Source: Burkholderiales bacterium
GTDB lineage: Bacteria; Pseudomonadota; Gammaproteobacteria; Burkholderiales; SHXO01
Direction: 5' to 3'
Length of the DNA: 64,000 bases
NCBI GenBank assembly: GCA_020854105.1
Contig: JADZGB010000017.1
Coordinates: 59,942-123,941, forward strand
Shown here piece by piece: positions 36,061 through 47,054 of this stretch. The notes below the pieces were generated by a model, which worked only from the letters and a program-made list of their open reading frames with translations, did not search any database and was not told where the DNA came from. Position 1 is the first letter of the stretch, and every line of letters begins with the position of its first letter. Position numbers and translations under genes: made by a program.

Positions 36061-38010
36061 ATGTGCGGAATAGCCGGAATCTTCGATAGCACTGCCAGGC
36101 GCCCGATCGATCGCGCGCTGCTGGAGGCGATGAACGCGGCCCAGTTCCATCGCGGTCCGGACGAGGGCGGGATCCACCTCGAACCCGGCGTGGGCCTCGC
36201 ACACCGGCGTCTGTCCATCATCGATCTCTCCAGCGGCCAGCAGCCGCTTTTCAACGAGGACGGCACCGTCGCCGTCGTGTTCAACGGCGAGATCTACAAC
36301 TACCAGGAGCTCATCCCCGAACTCGCCGCGCTCGGCCATACCTTCCGCACCCGCAGCGATACCGAGGTGATCGTGCACGCCTGGGAGGCGTGGGGCGAGC
36401 GCTGCGTCGACCGCTTTCGCGGCATGTTCGCTTTCGCGCTGTGGGACCGTAGAAAGGAAACGCTGTTTCTCGCGCGCGATCGGCTGGGCGTCAAGCCGCT
36501 CTACTACGCGCTGCTCGAGGACGGACGGCTGATCTTCTCCTCGGAACTGAAGGCCCTGATGGCACACGGCGGCTTGCGCACGGCGCTGGACCCGCACGCC
36601 ATCGAGGACTACTTCGCCTTCGGCTACATTCCGGAACCGCGCACGATCTATCTCGGGGTCGCCAAGCTGCCGGCGGGGCACATGCTCACGGTACGGCGCG
36701 GACGCGATCTGCCTGCGCCGGTCCAGTACTGGGACGTGCACTTCGGCCTCGAGCGGCGCATCGGCGTGCAGGAAGCCTGCGACGAACTGCACGCACGACT
36801 GCGCGAGTCCGTCCGCCTGCGCATGATCTCCGAGGTGCCGCTGGGCGCCTTCCTGTCCGGCGGGGTCGATTCCAGCGCAGTGGTTGCCACGATGGCGGGC
36901 CTTTCGGACAAGCCCGTGCAGACCTGCTCGATTTCCTTCGCCGATCCTAGCTTCGACGAATCGGCCTATGCGCGCGAGGTCGCCCAGCGCTATCGGACCG
37001 ATCACCACGTCGAACAGGTGGAAAGCGACGACTTCGATCTGATCGATCGGCTGTCCTCGGTCTACGACGAGCCGTACGCCGACAGCTCCGCACTGCCCAC
37101 CTACCGCCTGTGCGAACTGGCGCGCAAGCACGTGACCGTCGCGCTGTCGGGCGACGGCGGCGACGAGAGCTTCGGCGGCTACCGGCGCTATCAGATCCAC
37201 CTGCGCGAGGAACAGATGCGCGCCGCGCTGCCGCTCGGTCTGCGCCGGCCGCTGTTCGGCGCACTGGGAAGCCTGTATCCGCAGGCACTGTGGGCGCCCA
37301 GGGTGCTGCGCGCGAAGGCCACCTTCCAGACACTGTCGCGCGATTCGGTGCAGGCCTACTTCAATCTGATCGCGGTGGTCGACGATCCCACGCGCCGGCG
37401 CCTGTTCAGCCCTTCGTTCCGGCGGCAGCTCGCCGGCTATTCGGCGCTGGAGGTGCTGCGCCGGCACGCACACAATGCGCCGCAGGACGATCCGTTGGCG
37501 CTGGTGCAATACCTGGATCTCAAGACCTACCTGGTGGACGACATCAACACCAAGGTCGACCGCGCGAGCATGGCCCACGCGCTCGAGGTGCGCGAGCCGC
37601 TGATGGACCACCCACTGGTGGAGTGGCTGGCGAGCCTGCCTTCATCGCTCAAGCTGTCGGGCGACGAGGGCAAGTTCCTGCTCAAGAAGGCGATGGAGCC
37701 GAAGCTTCCGCACGACGTCCTCTACCGACGCAAGATGGGGTTCGCGGTGCCGCTCTCGCGCTGGTTCCGCGGTCCGCTCAGGCAGCGTGCAGAGTCCGTT
37801 CTGCTCGGCCCGCGGATCGCTCGGACAGGCCTGTTCGATGACAGCTATCTGCGCGTCATGATTTCACAACACCAGTCCGGGGCGCGCGACTTCAGTGCCG
37901 CGATATGGTCGCTGATCATGTTCGATGCGTTCCTCAAGCGCACCGAGAATGGAGTCGAGCCGGCATCTCATGCACCTGCCGACAGCCTCCGCCTGCTGAC
38001 ACCTGCCTGA
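36061..38010 (+). CDS. XrtA-associated asparagine synthetase-like amidotransferase
   Basis: The 649-residue protein resembles class B asparagine synthetase. The glutaminase domain has catalytic Cys2 (MCGIAGIF), then NGEIYNY and RDRLGVKPLYY. The synthetase domain has the PP-loop SGGVDSS near residues 266-272 and SGDGGDESFGGY. ATG at 36061 is required to place the cysteine at position 2. In exosortase loci this enzyme probably amidates a uronic acid or other acidic sugar of the EPS rather than making free asparagine. The last part of its end is repeated at 40332. Confidence 0.9.
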   Translation: MCGIAGIFDSTARRPIDRALLEAMNAAQFHRGPDEGGIHLEPGVGLAHRRLSIIDLSSGQQPLFNEDGTVAVVFNGEIYNYQELIPELAALGHTFRTRSDTEVIVHAWEAWGERCVDRFRGMFAFALWDRRKETLFLARDRLGVKPLYYALLEDGRLIFSSELKALMAHGGLRTALDPHAIEDYFAFGYIPEPRTIYLGVAKLPAGHMLTVRRGRDLPAPVQYWDVHFGLERRIGVQEACDELHARLRESVRLRMISEVPLGAFLSGGVDSSAVVATMAGLSDKPVQTCSISFADPSFDESAYAREVAQRYRTDHHVEQVESDDFDLIDRLSSVYDEPYADSSALPTYRLCELARKHVTVALSGDGGDESFGGYRRYQIHLREEQMRAALPLGLRRPLFGALGSLYPQALWAPRVLRAKATFQTLSRDSVQAYFNLIAVVDDPTRRRLFSPSFRRQLAGYSALEVLRRHAHNAPQDDPLALVQYLDLKTYLVDDINTKVDRASMAHALEVREPLMDHPLVEWLASLPSSLKLSGDEGKFLLKKAMEPKLPHDVLYRRKMGFAVPLSRWFRGPLRQRAESVLLGPRIARTGLFDDSYLRVMISQHQSGARDFSAAIWSLIMFDAFLKRTENGVEPASHAPADSLRLLTPA

Positions 38011-38112
38011 CACGATGCGAATCCTGCACATCCTCGACCATTCGATTCCCGCCCACCGCGGCTACACCTTCCGCACACTCGCGATCCTGCGCGAACAGCC
38101 ACGCCTGGGCTG
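38005..38112 (+). repeat. Direct repeat, left copy (5' end of glycosyltransferase)
   Basis: This segment, from the GCCTGA stop region through the first ~33 codons of the broken glycosyltransferase, is repeated at 40332-40439 with a fixed offset of 2,327 bp. I count about 11 mismatches in the best-aligned ~110 bases. Together with a second shared block (38241-38350 and 41519-41625), it brackets the rmd-gmd pair. Confidence 0.85.
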
Positions 38113-38361
38113 GGTAACTATCCACTTGACCGCGCAGCGTATCATCGGGCTGGTGCAGCAGCGCTGGAGGCAGCTGCGCGCCACTGCGCGCCAGCTCATC
38201 GATACCGATCGAAACTGGAAGAACAGCGCTTTCGGATACGAGAACGTCTACGCGCGCTGCCTCGCGCGCAACCCAGCGGATGCGGGCAGCACACGAGCAC
38301 ACGAGCATACGCCACCCCCTAGACTGCGGCCTCGCGCTATCATGACCGCCCCGCTTGGCAG

Positions 38362-38365
<4 letters not shown>
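38015..38365 (+). pseudogene. Internally deleted copy of the exosortase-associated glycosyltransferase
   Basis: The 116-codon frame begins MRILHILDHSIPAHRGYTFRT, nearly identical to the first ~35 residues of the intact enzyme at 40342. It then jumps to the C-terminus (LVQQRWRQLRATARQLI... NWKNSAFGYENVYARCLARNPADAGSTRAH), matching residues ~357-410 of that enzyme. About 310 residues, with all donor and acceptor sites, are missing, yet the frame is intact. The last part (LRPRAIMTAPLG) even resembles the start of the downstream glycosyltransferase at 41555. It cannot be an active glycosyltransferase. Its stop overlaps rmd as ATGA, so it may still be translated for coupling. Confidence 0.85.
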
Positions 38366-40271
<1,906 letters not shown>

Positions 40272-40331
40272 CGGCTAGTTGCGTTTGATCGATCATCGAT
40301 GCCTTTTCCGCCACGAAACGACCCGACCCCC

Positions 40332-40439
40332 GCCTGACCCGATGCGAATCCTGCACATCCTCGACCATTCGATTCCCGCCCACAGCGGCTATACCTTCCG
40401 CACGCTGGGCATCCTGCGCGAGCAGCGGTGCCTGGGATG
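40332..40439 (+). repeat. Direct repeat, right copy
   Basis: Matches 38005-38112 at an offset of 2,327 bp, about 90% identical by eye. It contains the start of the intact glycosyltransferase, including the GCCTGA that is the stop region of the amidotransferase gene in the left copy. Confidence 0.85.
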
Positions 40440-41589
40440 GGAAACCTTCCACGTAACCAGCCCGAAGCATCCGAACCCGACCGGAGCGCAGGAGAACGTG
40501 GACGGCTGGACTTTCTACCGCACGGCACAGCCCACCGGCTGGATGACGCGCTTCCCGGTGCTGTCCCAATTTGCCCTAATGGCGCAGTTGGAGAAGCGCA
40601 TCGAGGAACTGGCGCGCAATCTGCGCCCGGACATCCTGCATGCGCATTCGCCCCTCCTCAATGCCAGGCCGGCGATCAGTGTCGGGCGCCGACTTGGCAT
40701 CCCGGTCGTCTACGAAGTGCGTGCCTTCTGGGAAGACGCCGCAGTCGACCATGGCAGCGCGCGCGAGGGCGACCTGCGCTACCGGACCACCCGGGCGCTG
40801 GAGACGGCGACACTGCGCGATGCCACGGCCGTCACCACCATTTGCGAGGGTCTGCGCCGGGACATGGTCGCCCGCGGCATCCCCGAAGACAAGATCACCG
40901 TCATCCCCAATGCGGTGGACATCGAGAAGTTCGGACAGTCCGGACCGCCCGATGCCGAGCTTCAGCAGCGCCTGGGCCTGAGCGGCTGTACGGTGGTGGG
41001 ATTCATCGGATCCTTCTACGCCTACGAAGGGCTGAATCTGCTGCTGCAGGCGGTGCCGCGCATGCTCGAGCGCGTGCCCAACCTCAAGGTTCTGCTGGTA
41101 GGGGGCGGACCACAGGATGGTGAGCTGCGCGCTCTCGTAGAGCAACTGGGGTTGCAGCGTAGTGTCGTGTTCACCGGACGCGTGCCGCACGATCAGGTGA
41201 CCAAGTACTACGATTTGATCGACGTGCTCGCCTATCCGCGTCTGCCGATGCGCCTGACCAACGTGGTGACCCCGCTCAAGCCCCTGGAGTGCATGGCGCA
41301 GGGGCGCCTGCTGGTAGCCTCCGATGTCGGCGGCCATCTGGAGCTGATCGAGGATGAGAAGACGGGTCTTCTTTTCCCGGCCGGTTCGGCGCCGGCCTTG
41401 GCCGATCGCATCGTCGAACTGGTGCAGCAGCCGCAGCGCTGGGGCCAGCTACGCACCAATGCGCGCCGGTTCGTCGAGAGCGAGCGCAACTGGAAGATCA
41501 GCGTCTCCCGATACCAAAACGTCTACGCGCGCTGCCTCGCGCGCAACTCAGCCGATGCGCGCAGCACACGAGCACACTCCAACCCGTAG
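40342..41589 (+). CDS. PEP-CTERM/exosortase A-associated glycosyltransferase, TIGR04063-like
   Basis: The 415-residue GT4 enzyme has N-terminus MRILHILDHSIPAHSGYTFRTLGILREQ, then HAHSPLLNARPAISVGRRLGIPVVYEVRAFWEDAAVDHG, NAVDIEKF, VVGFIGSFYAYEGLNLLL and a donor region IDVLAYPRLPMRLTNVVTPLKPLECMAQG. In standard loci this gene directly follows the amidotransferase gene; here the rmd-gmd pair and a broken copy intervene. ATG at 40342 aligns with the broken copy's start. Confidence 0.9.
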   Translation: MRILHILDHSIPAHSGYTFRTLGILREQRCLGWETFHVTSPKHPNPTGAQENVDGWTFYRTAQPTGWMTRFPVLSQFALMAQLEKRIEELARNLRPDILHAHSPLLNARPAISVGRRLGIPVVYEVRAFWEDAAVDHGSAREGDLRYRTTRALETATLRDATAVTTICEGLRRDMVARGIPEDKITVIPNAVDIEKFGQSGPPDAELQQRLGLSGCTVVGFIGSFYAYEGLNLLLQAVPRMLERVPNLKVLLVGGGPQDGELRALVEQLGLQRSVVFTGRVPHDQVTKYYDLIDVLAYPRLPMRLTNVVTPLKPLECMAQGRLLVASDVGGHLELIEDEKTGLLFPAGSAPALADRIVELVQQPQRWGQLRTNARRFVESERNWKISVSRYQNVYARCLARNSADARSTRAHSNP

Positions 41590-42664
41590 CGGACTGCCTC
41601 GGGTGGTGATGGCTGGTCCGCTCCCTCCCGGTATCGGAGGCATGGTAACGGTTATCGAGGATCTGAGCGCCTCCCGCCTCGCCAGCGACATCGACCTGGT
41701 ACTGTTCGACACGAAGAAGACAACGCCGGAGGGTCGGGCACTCTGGCAGGCCATCGTGGCACGGCTGAAGCTGTGTGCCCGCTGGTGGGCGGCACTGGGT
41801 GTACCGGGAACGATTGCACACATCCACACCTGCAGCGGCCTGTCGTACTTCCTCGACGGCAGCCTGCTGCTGCTCGCCCGCGCGCGCGGTGTACCGGTGT
41901 TGCTGCACATTCATGGCGGGCTATTCGAAGACTTCCTGCGCGCGCTGTCGCCGGCCGCACGATGCATTGCTCAGTTCATTGCGCGTCGTGCCAGCCAAGT
42001 GGTGGTCCTGTCGACCGGCTGGCGCGACCGGCTCGCGCCGCTGCTGCCGGGTGCGCGCCTGAGCATTATCGAGAACGGGATTCGCCTGCCCCTGCAGACG
42101 GCCGATCGTGCCGATGCGGACGTGCCAACTATCCTATTCCTCGGCACCGTATCGACCGCCAAGGGGGTCGAGGATCTGATTGAGGCCATCGGACGCCTCC
42201 GGCACCCATTCCGGCTCGTGCTCGTCGGCGGCGAAGATCCGCCGGGAATCGGCGTGCGGCTGCGGGCACGCGCGACCCAGTTCCGCCTTGCCGGATGCGT
42301 CGAGTTCACCGGCCCGGTGTATGGAGCGGCGAAACACGACTGGTTGCGCACCGCCGACATCTTCGTCCTACCCTCGCACGCCGAGGCCCTGCCCATGGCG
42401 CTCCTCGAGGCGATGGCGCATGGGCTGGCAGTCGTCGCATCCCGGGTCGGCGCCATTCCGTCCGTGGTGGTTGACGAACGCAGCGGGCTGCTGGTCGACG
42501 CGCGCGACGTGGATCAAATCGCCGGTGCGCTCGAGCGGTTGTTGGCCGACCGCGAGTTGCGCGCCCGATTCGGCCGCGAAGCGCAGCGCGTCGCGCATGC
42601 GCGCTACAGCGTGGACCGGGCCGCTGCGGAGTTAATCGACCTGTACCGGAAGGTTGCCGCATGA
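41555..42664 (+). CDS. GT4 family glycosyltransferase
   Basis: The 369-residue glycosyltransferase has VVMAGPLPPGIGGMVTVIEDL, HIHTCSGLSYFLDGSLLLLARARGVPVLLHIHGG, IIENGIRLPL, ILFLGTVSTAKGVEDLIEAI and DIFVLPSHAEALPMALLEAMAHGLAVVASRVGAIP. It adds a sugar to the lipid-linked repeat unit in the cytoplasm. ATG at 41555 overlaps the previous gene by 35 bp; the ATG at 41609 would start in the first strand and is less likely. Confidence 0.87.
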   Translation: MRAAHEHTPTRSGLPRVVMAGPLPPGIGGMVTVIEDLSASRLASDIDLVLFDTKKTTPEGRALWQAIVARLKLCARWWAALGVPGTIAHIHTCSGLSYFLDGSLLLLARARGVPVLLHIHGGLFEDFLRALSPAARCIAQFIARRASQVVVLSTGWRDRLAPLLPGARLSIIENGIRLPLQTADRADADVPTILFLGTVSTAKGVEDLIEAIGRLRHPFRLVLVGGEDPPGIGVRLRARATQFRLAGCVEFTGPVYGAAKHDWLRTADIFVLPSHAEALPMALLEAMAHGLAVVASRVGAIPSVVVDERSGLLVDARDVDQIAGALERLLADRELRARFGREAQRVAHARYSVDRAAAELIDLYRKVAA

Positions 42665-43440
42665 AGCAGGGCACGGGCACTTCGGCACCGCCTTCGGGCT
42701 TCGAAGCACGCTGGCGCGAGCGCTTTCAGCGCTTCGGCGCCGCGCACGACGACGACGCAGGCATCGCCGGATGGTCCACGTCCGGACTGGGCGCGCGCTA
42801 TCGGAATTTCTGTCTAGTCTGGCCCGGTGGTCGGAAAGGAAGCGTGTGGATTGACGCCGGTTGTGGCGCCGGCACCTATGCACGACGACTCGAGCAGGAC
42901 CAGCTGACGGTGGTTGGACTCGACTACTCGCTGCCCACGCTGCGCAAGGCACGCGAGCGCTCCCCCTCGATTCACGCCTGGTCGGTGGGCGACGTCACCC
43001 GATTGCCGTTACGCAGCGTCAGTGCCGACGGCCTGCTGTGCTTCGGCGTGATGCAGGCCCTCGGATCTGCGGAGGCGGCCACGCGTGAGATGGCCCGGGT
43101 GCTCAAGCCGGGCGGAGAAGTCTGGGTGGATGCTCTCAATGCCGCCTGCATTCCGGACGGGTTGAGGCTCGCCTGGCGACGCCTACGCAAGCTGCCCCCG
43201 CATTTGCGCTATGACGACCCGGCCGACCTTGCGGCGACGCTGCGCCGGAGCGGTTTCGACGACGTGCGCGTGCACTGGGTTCCGATCATGCCCGGCAAGC
43301 TCAGAGGACTACAGTCCGCGGTCGAATGTGCGCCGGTGCGCTCTCTGCTGCGGGCCCTGCCTTTCCTGGGGCGCTGGCTTAGCCATGCGTTCGTGCTCCA
43401 GGCCCGGCGCACGGATAAACCTGGCGACTCGGGAGGCTGA
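42661..43440 (+). CDS. Class I SAM-dependent methyltransferase
   Basis: The 259-residue Methyltransf_11-type enzyme has the SAM site VWIDAGCGAGTYARRL near residues 62-77, the acidic loop LDYS, and DGLLCFGVMQALGS followed by REMARVLKPGGEVWVDALN. It probably O-methylates a sugar of the EPS, given its position between glycosyltransferase and deacetylase genes. It is coupled to the preceding gene by an ATGA overlap. Confidence 0.82.
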   Translation: MKQGTGTSAPPSGFEARWRERFQRFGAAHDDDAGIAGWSTSGLGARYRNFCLVWPGGRKGSVWIDAGCGAGTYARRLEQDQLTVVGLDYSLPTLRKARERSPSIHAWSVGDVTRLPLRSVSADGLLCFGVMQALGSAEAATREMARVLKPGGEVWVDALNAACIPDGLRLAWRRLRKLPPHLRYDDPADLAATLRRSGFDDVRVHWVPIMPGKLRGLQSAVECAPVRSLLRALPFLGRWLSHAFVLQARRTDKPGDSGG

Positions 43441-43443
43441 GCG

Positions 43444-44415
43444 ATGCTGCGCACCATCATACGTCTCGCCGGTAGACGGATCGCGCCGGGTGGCAGCGAC
43501 GCGCGACTTTCCGTCCTGATGTATCACCGTGTTCTGTCCCGGCCTGACCCACTTCTTCCCGGGCAAATGCACGCCGCGCTGTTCGACACCCATATGCGTG
43601 CCCTGCGCACGCACTTCAACTGCCTCCCCCTGGGCGAGGCAGTGGCGCGCCTGCGCGAAGGTACCCTGCCGCCCCGGGCAGCATGTGTCACCTTCGACGA
43701 CGGCTATCGCGACAACGTCGAGGTGGCCCTGCCGATCCTGCATCGGCATGGGGTTCCGGCGATCTTCTTCATCGCCACCGGCTTTCTCGATGGCGGCCGC
43801 ATGTTCAACGACACGGTGATCGAGGCCATACGCGGCGCCACCGTGCCGCGGCTGGATCTGTCAGACTTGGACGTCGGCTCGCTTCCGCTCTCCAGCCTGG
43901 AACAGCGGCGCGCCGCCATCTCGGCCTGCCTGAAGGCAGCCAAGTACCGCAGGTTCGATGTGCGGCATTCGTTTGTCGCCGAACTGGCGAGGCGCAGCAG
44001 CGCGCAGCTGCCGAACGATCTCATGATGGACAGTTCTCAGGTGAACATCCTCGCAGCGGCAGGAATGGAAATCGGTGCGCACACGGTGCACCATCCCATC
44101 CTGCTCAACATCGACGAAGACAATGCGCGCCACGAGATCGTCGACAGCAAGCGACAGCTCGAGATCCTCACCGGCCGGCCGGTGACGCTGTTCGCCTACC
44201 CGAACGGAATTCCGGGGATCGACTACGGCGCCACTCACGTCGCGATGGTGCGCGAAGCAGGATTCCGGGCTGCCGTATCGACTGCCGTCGGCGTGTCCCG
44301 TCCGGGTACCGACCTGCACCAACTCCCACGCTTCACGCCCTGGGACCGGACCGCCGCGCGCTTTGTGCTGCGCCTGCTACGCAACTGTGCAATCAGCCAG
44401 CCGAAGTTCGTCTGA
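43444..44415 (+). CDS. Polysaccharide deacetylase family protein
   Basis: The 323-residue NodB-fold protein has VLMYHRVL, the metal-binding TFDDGYRDN near residues 82-90, ATGFLDGGRMFND, the His motif IGAHTVHHPIL and FAYPNGIPG. It is a carbohydrate esterase 4-type enzyme without a visible signal peptide, so it would act in the cytoplasm or at the membrane on a glycan intermediate. It lies 3 bp after the methyltransferase gene. It differs from the XrtA deacetylase at 30072. Confidence 0.83.
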   Translation: MLRTIIRLAGRRIAPGGSDARLSVLMYHRVLSRPDPLLPGQMHAALFDTHMRALRTHFNCLPLGEAVARLREGTLPPRAACVTFDDGYRDNVEVALPILHRHGVPAIFFIATGFLDGGRMFNDTVIEAIRGATVPRLDLSDLDVGSLPLSSLEQRRAAISACLKAAKYRRFDVRHSFVAELARRSSAQLPNDLMMDSSQVNILAAAGMEIGAHTVHHPILLNIDEDNARHEIVDSKRQLEILTGRPVTLFAYPNGIPGIDYGATHVAMVREAGFRAAVSTAVGVSRPGTDLHQLPRFTPWDRTAARFVLRLLRNCAISQPKFV

Positions 44416-44431
44416 GATTCCGAAACCAACC

Positions 44432-45586
44432 ATGGCGCGCAGGCTCGTAGTACTCGGGAACACGCTCACCGCCCTGGCCGTCTGCCGGGACGCGCACAAG
44501 CGTGGTTTCGATGCCGTGCTCGTGGATCGGAGCTGGGGCATCGCTTTCAACACACGGTCAGCAGCGCTGGTTCTGCTGGACGCAGCCTGTCCCGACGGGA
44601 TCGCGTGCGAACGGATCTGCCAACTCGCGCAGCCTGGTCCTGCCTATCTGATTGCCACCGGCGACGCGTGGGTTCGATTCGTGATGGCCCACCGACAGCG
44701 CCTGGACGCATCCTTCACCCGGGTGCTCCATGCCGGGAACGAGGCGCTTTCGATCTGCCTCAACAAGTCGCGTTTCGCACGCTGGTGTCGTGATAACGAA
44801 GTGCCGGCGCCACGCGCCTGGTTCCCCAACGACGAGCCACGCCCGGCCGAACTTGATCTGCCGCTGTTCCTTAGACCAGCCGATACTATGCACGACCGCC
44901 CCCGTGGCGGCATCCCGAAGGCGGCGGAGGTAAGTAGCGAGGATGCTCTCGCCCAGTTGCTCAGCCGTTACGCGGAGGCCGACATCGAGCCACTGGTGAC
45001 CGAGTCGCTGCTCGGGCAGCATGTGGTGCAGTACTCGGTTGCCGTGGCTCGCAACGGACAGGACTCCCTGTCCTTTGTCGCGATCAAGGCTCGCCCGGCT
45101 GCGGAAGCCTGTTCGGTCGGCACCTATGTAGAGCTCTCTCCGAATGCCGAAATTGAAGCTAGCGCCGTGGCTGCCCTGACCAAACTCGACTATTTCGGCA
45201 TCGCCGAGGTCGAGGTCCTGTACAGTCCTCGCACGGGCCGGCATGCATTGATCGAGATCAATGCTCGCCCGTGGCTGCAGTACGCCCTGGCCGCCGCATC
45301 CGGACATGATTTCCTGGCCGTGCTGACCGGCGAGGCCCGGCACGAGGTACCACGGAAAACACGTGTGGCGTGGCTGAACTGGCAGGATGACCTCTACGTG
45401 ACATGGTCACGCAGCGTCGGCATGGTGAGGCATCGCGAACTCGGTCTGCGTGCGTACCTCGCGAGCCTGCTGCGGGCGCGTGTGTACGCCGTGTTCGACT
45501 GGCGCGACCTGCAGCCGTGGTGGCGCCGCCTGCTGCGGCTTAGTGGAATCAGAGAACGGCAGGTGCGCATGCGCACAGCAAAGTAG
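44432..45586 (+). CDS. ATP-grasp domain carboxylate ligase, substrate unknown
   Basis: The 384-residue ATP-grasp-type protein begins with a pre-ATP-grasp Rossmann-like start (RLVVLGNTLTALAVCRDAHKRGFDAVLVD), then LNKSRFARWCRDNEVPAPRAWF and LFLRPADTMHD. The metal-binding end of the fold follows (GIAEVEVLYSPRTGRHALIEINARPWLQ). These enzymes activate a carboxylate as acyl phosphate and join it to an amine or thiol. In this setting it may amidate a sugar acid or attach an amino acid. ATG at 44432 is 16 bp after the deacetylase. Confidence 0.75.
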   Translation: MARRLVVLGNTLTALAVCRDAHKRGFDAVLVDRSWGIAFNTRSAALVLLDAACPDGIACERICQLAQPGPAYLIATGDAWVRFVMAHRQRLDASFTRVLHAGNEALSICLNKSRFARWCRDNEVPAPRAWFPNDEPRPAELDLPLFLRPADTMHDRPRGGIPKAAEVSSEDALAQLLSRYAEADIEPLVTESLLGQHVVQYSVAVARNGQDSLSFVAIKARPAAEACSVGTYVELSPNAEIEASAVAALTKLDYFGIAEVEVLYSPRTGRHALIEINARPWLQYALAAASGHDFLAVLTGEARHEVPRKTRVAWLNWQDDLYVTWSRSVGMVRHRELGLRAYLASLLRARVYAVFDWRDLQPWWRRLLRLSGIRERQVRMRTAK

Positions 45587-45655
45587 CGACGGTCCCGGCC
45601 TATAGCACTCCGTCGATGTTTTCCAAACCGAACGCCCTTCCCGGTGCAATTATTC

Positions 45656-47014
45656 ATGCCATCTTTGTTGCATAAGACCCTGCTCATCGGCCTCACGCCA
45701 ATGCGCATGCGGCTGTATAACCTCGTCCAGTCCCGCACCGGCTGGGGCCCCGAGCGCATCAGGTCGTATCAGGAGGCGGAGCTGCGCAAACTGGTCCGGT
45801 ATTGCTGGGCCAACGTACCTTTCTATCGCGCGCGCTGGAAGCAGCACATCTCCGCGCCTGACGATATCCGCACAATCGAGGATCTGCAGCAGCTCCCGAT
45901 CCTGTCCAAGGACGAACTCCGATCAGAGTTGAGTGCACTGACCACCACGGTAACGACGAATCAGGGCTCGCCCGCGCGCAGCGGCGGCAGCACCGGCCGG
46001 CCCACCTTATTCCGGATGAACAAGCTTGATGAGGAGATGGCGTGGGCGCAGATGTATACCGCCTGGTCGTGGGCAGGCTATACGCCGGGCGCCCCGTTCC
46101 TGGTCGTCGGTGGGGAGTCACTGGGCATCGGCATGACCGATCGCCGCACCTGGAAGGACTGGATCGTCAATCGCTGGGTCACCAGCGGCTCTAACCTCAC
46201 CCAGGAACGGGCACGCACGCTCGCTCAATCGCCGCAGTTCCGCCGCATCGAACTGGTGTTCGGTTATCCGAACGCGATCCGGGAACTTGGCGAGTTCCTA
46301 AGCGAAATCGGCGCGGTGCCGCCGCGTCTGCGTGGCATTACCTGTACCGCTGAGGTCATGCGAGGAGATGTGAGGGAGAGAATTTCCCAGACCTTTGGCT
46401 ATGTCACGGTGACGGATCAGTATGGACTGAATGATGGCGGACTGCTGGCGGCCGAGGGGCCGGACCGCGACGGACTGCACGTGTTCTTCCATCGGGCGAT
46501 CCTGGAAATTTGCGACGCGAACAATCGCCAGATCACCGAGCCGGGGAAAACCGGCCGAGCAATCGCAACCAGTCTGACCAATCTCGCGACGCCGTTCGTT
46601 CGATACGAAACCGGCGACGAGGTGCACTGGAAGACCCTCGAATCCTCGGCCAGCGGAATCGCCTGGCCACGCATCGGACCGGTGGATGGGCGCACCGGCG
46701 ATCTGATCTTCCTGCCCAGTGGCCGGCGCATCGCGATGCCGGGACTCACGTTGGTGATGCGATGGATGGAAGGGCTGCACGCCTACCAGTTCATCCAGAC
46801 TTCGCCCAACGCGGTGACAGCGCGGCTTCAGCGTGGACCTTCGTTCTCGATGACCGAGGAAGCGGTAGTCGCTTACCTCGAGGCGAAGATCGCCGACGAG
46901 GTGCGGTGGACCATCGTGTGGGGTCCGCCGGAACTTACGCGCAACAGCAAGGTACTGATCATCCGCAACGACTGGCTGCGTGCCCAAGGGCTCTCGCGCC
47001 CGCCGAGTGCCTGA
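45656..47014 (+). CDS. CapK/PaaK-like adenylate-forming enzyme
   Basis: The 452-residue protein is related to phenylacetate-CoA ligase and to CapK of capsule loci. It has LRKLVRYCWANVPFYRARW, LQQLPILSKDELR, the phosphate loop ARSGGSTGRPTLF, RGITCTAEVM, VTDQYGLNDGG and FVRYETGDEVHW. CapK-type proteins in polysaccharide clusters have unproven substrates; adenylation of an acyl or amino acid for sugar modification is an inference. ATG at 45656 is preferred over GTG at 45644. Confidence 0.8.
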   Translation: MPSLLHKTLLIGLTPMRMRLYNLVQSRTGWGPERIRSYQEAELRKLVRYCWANVPFYRARWKQHISAPDDIRTIEDLQQLPILSKDELRSELSALTTTVTTNQGSPARSGGSTGRPTLFRMNKLDEEMAWAQMYTAWSWAGYTPGAPFLVVGGESLGIGMTDRRTWKDWIVNRWVTSGSNLTQERARTLAQSPQFRRIELVFGYPNAIRELGEFLSEIGAVPPRLRGITCTAEVMRGDVRERISQTFGYVTVTDQYGLNDGGLLAAEGPDRDGLHVFFHRAILEICDANNRQITEPGKTGRAIATSLTNLATPFVRYETGDEVHWKTLESSASGIAWPRIGPVDGRTGDLIFLPSGRRIAMPGLTLVMRWMEGLHAYQFIQTSPNAVTARLQRGPSFSMTEEAVVAYLEAKIADEVRWTIVWGPPELTRNSKVLIIRNDWLRAQGLSRPPSA

Positions 47015-47054
47015 GCGAAAGTACACGATCGAGACGAATCGGGAATCACAACTT

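Noticed and set aside
36061..38010. Ordinary asparagine biosynthesis enzyme (AsnB)
   Set aside because: Motifs fit AsnB, but the position inside the XrtA operon and extra C-terminal length fit the exosortase-associated amidotransferase branch better.
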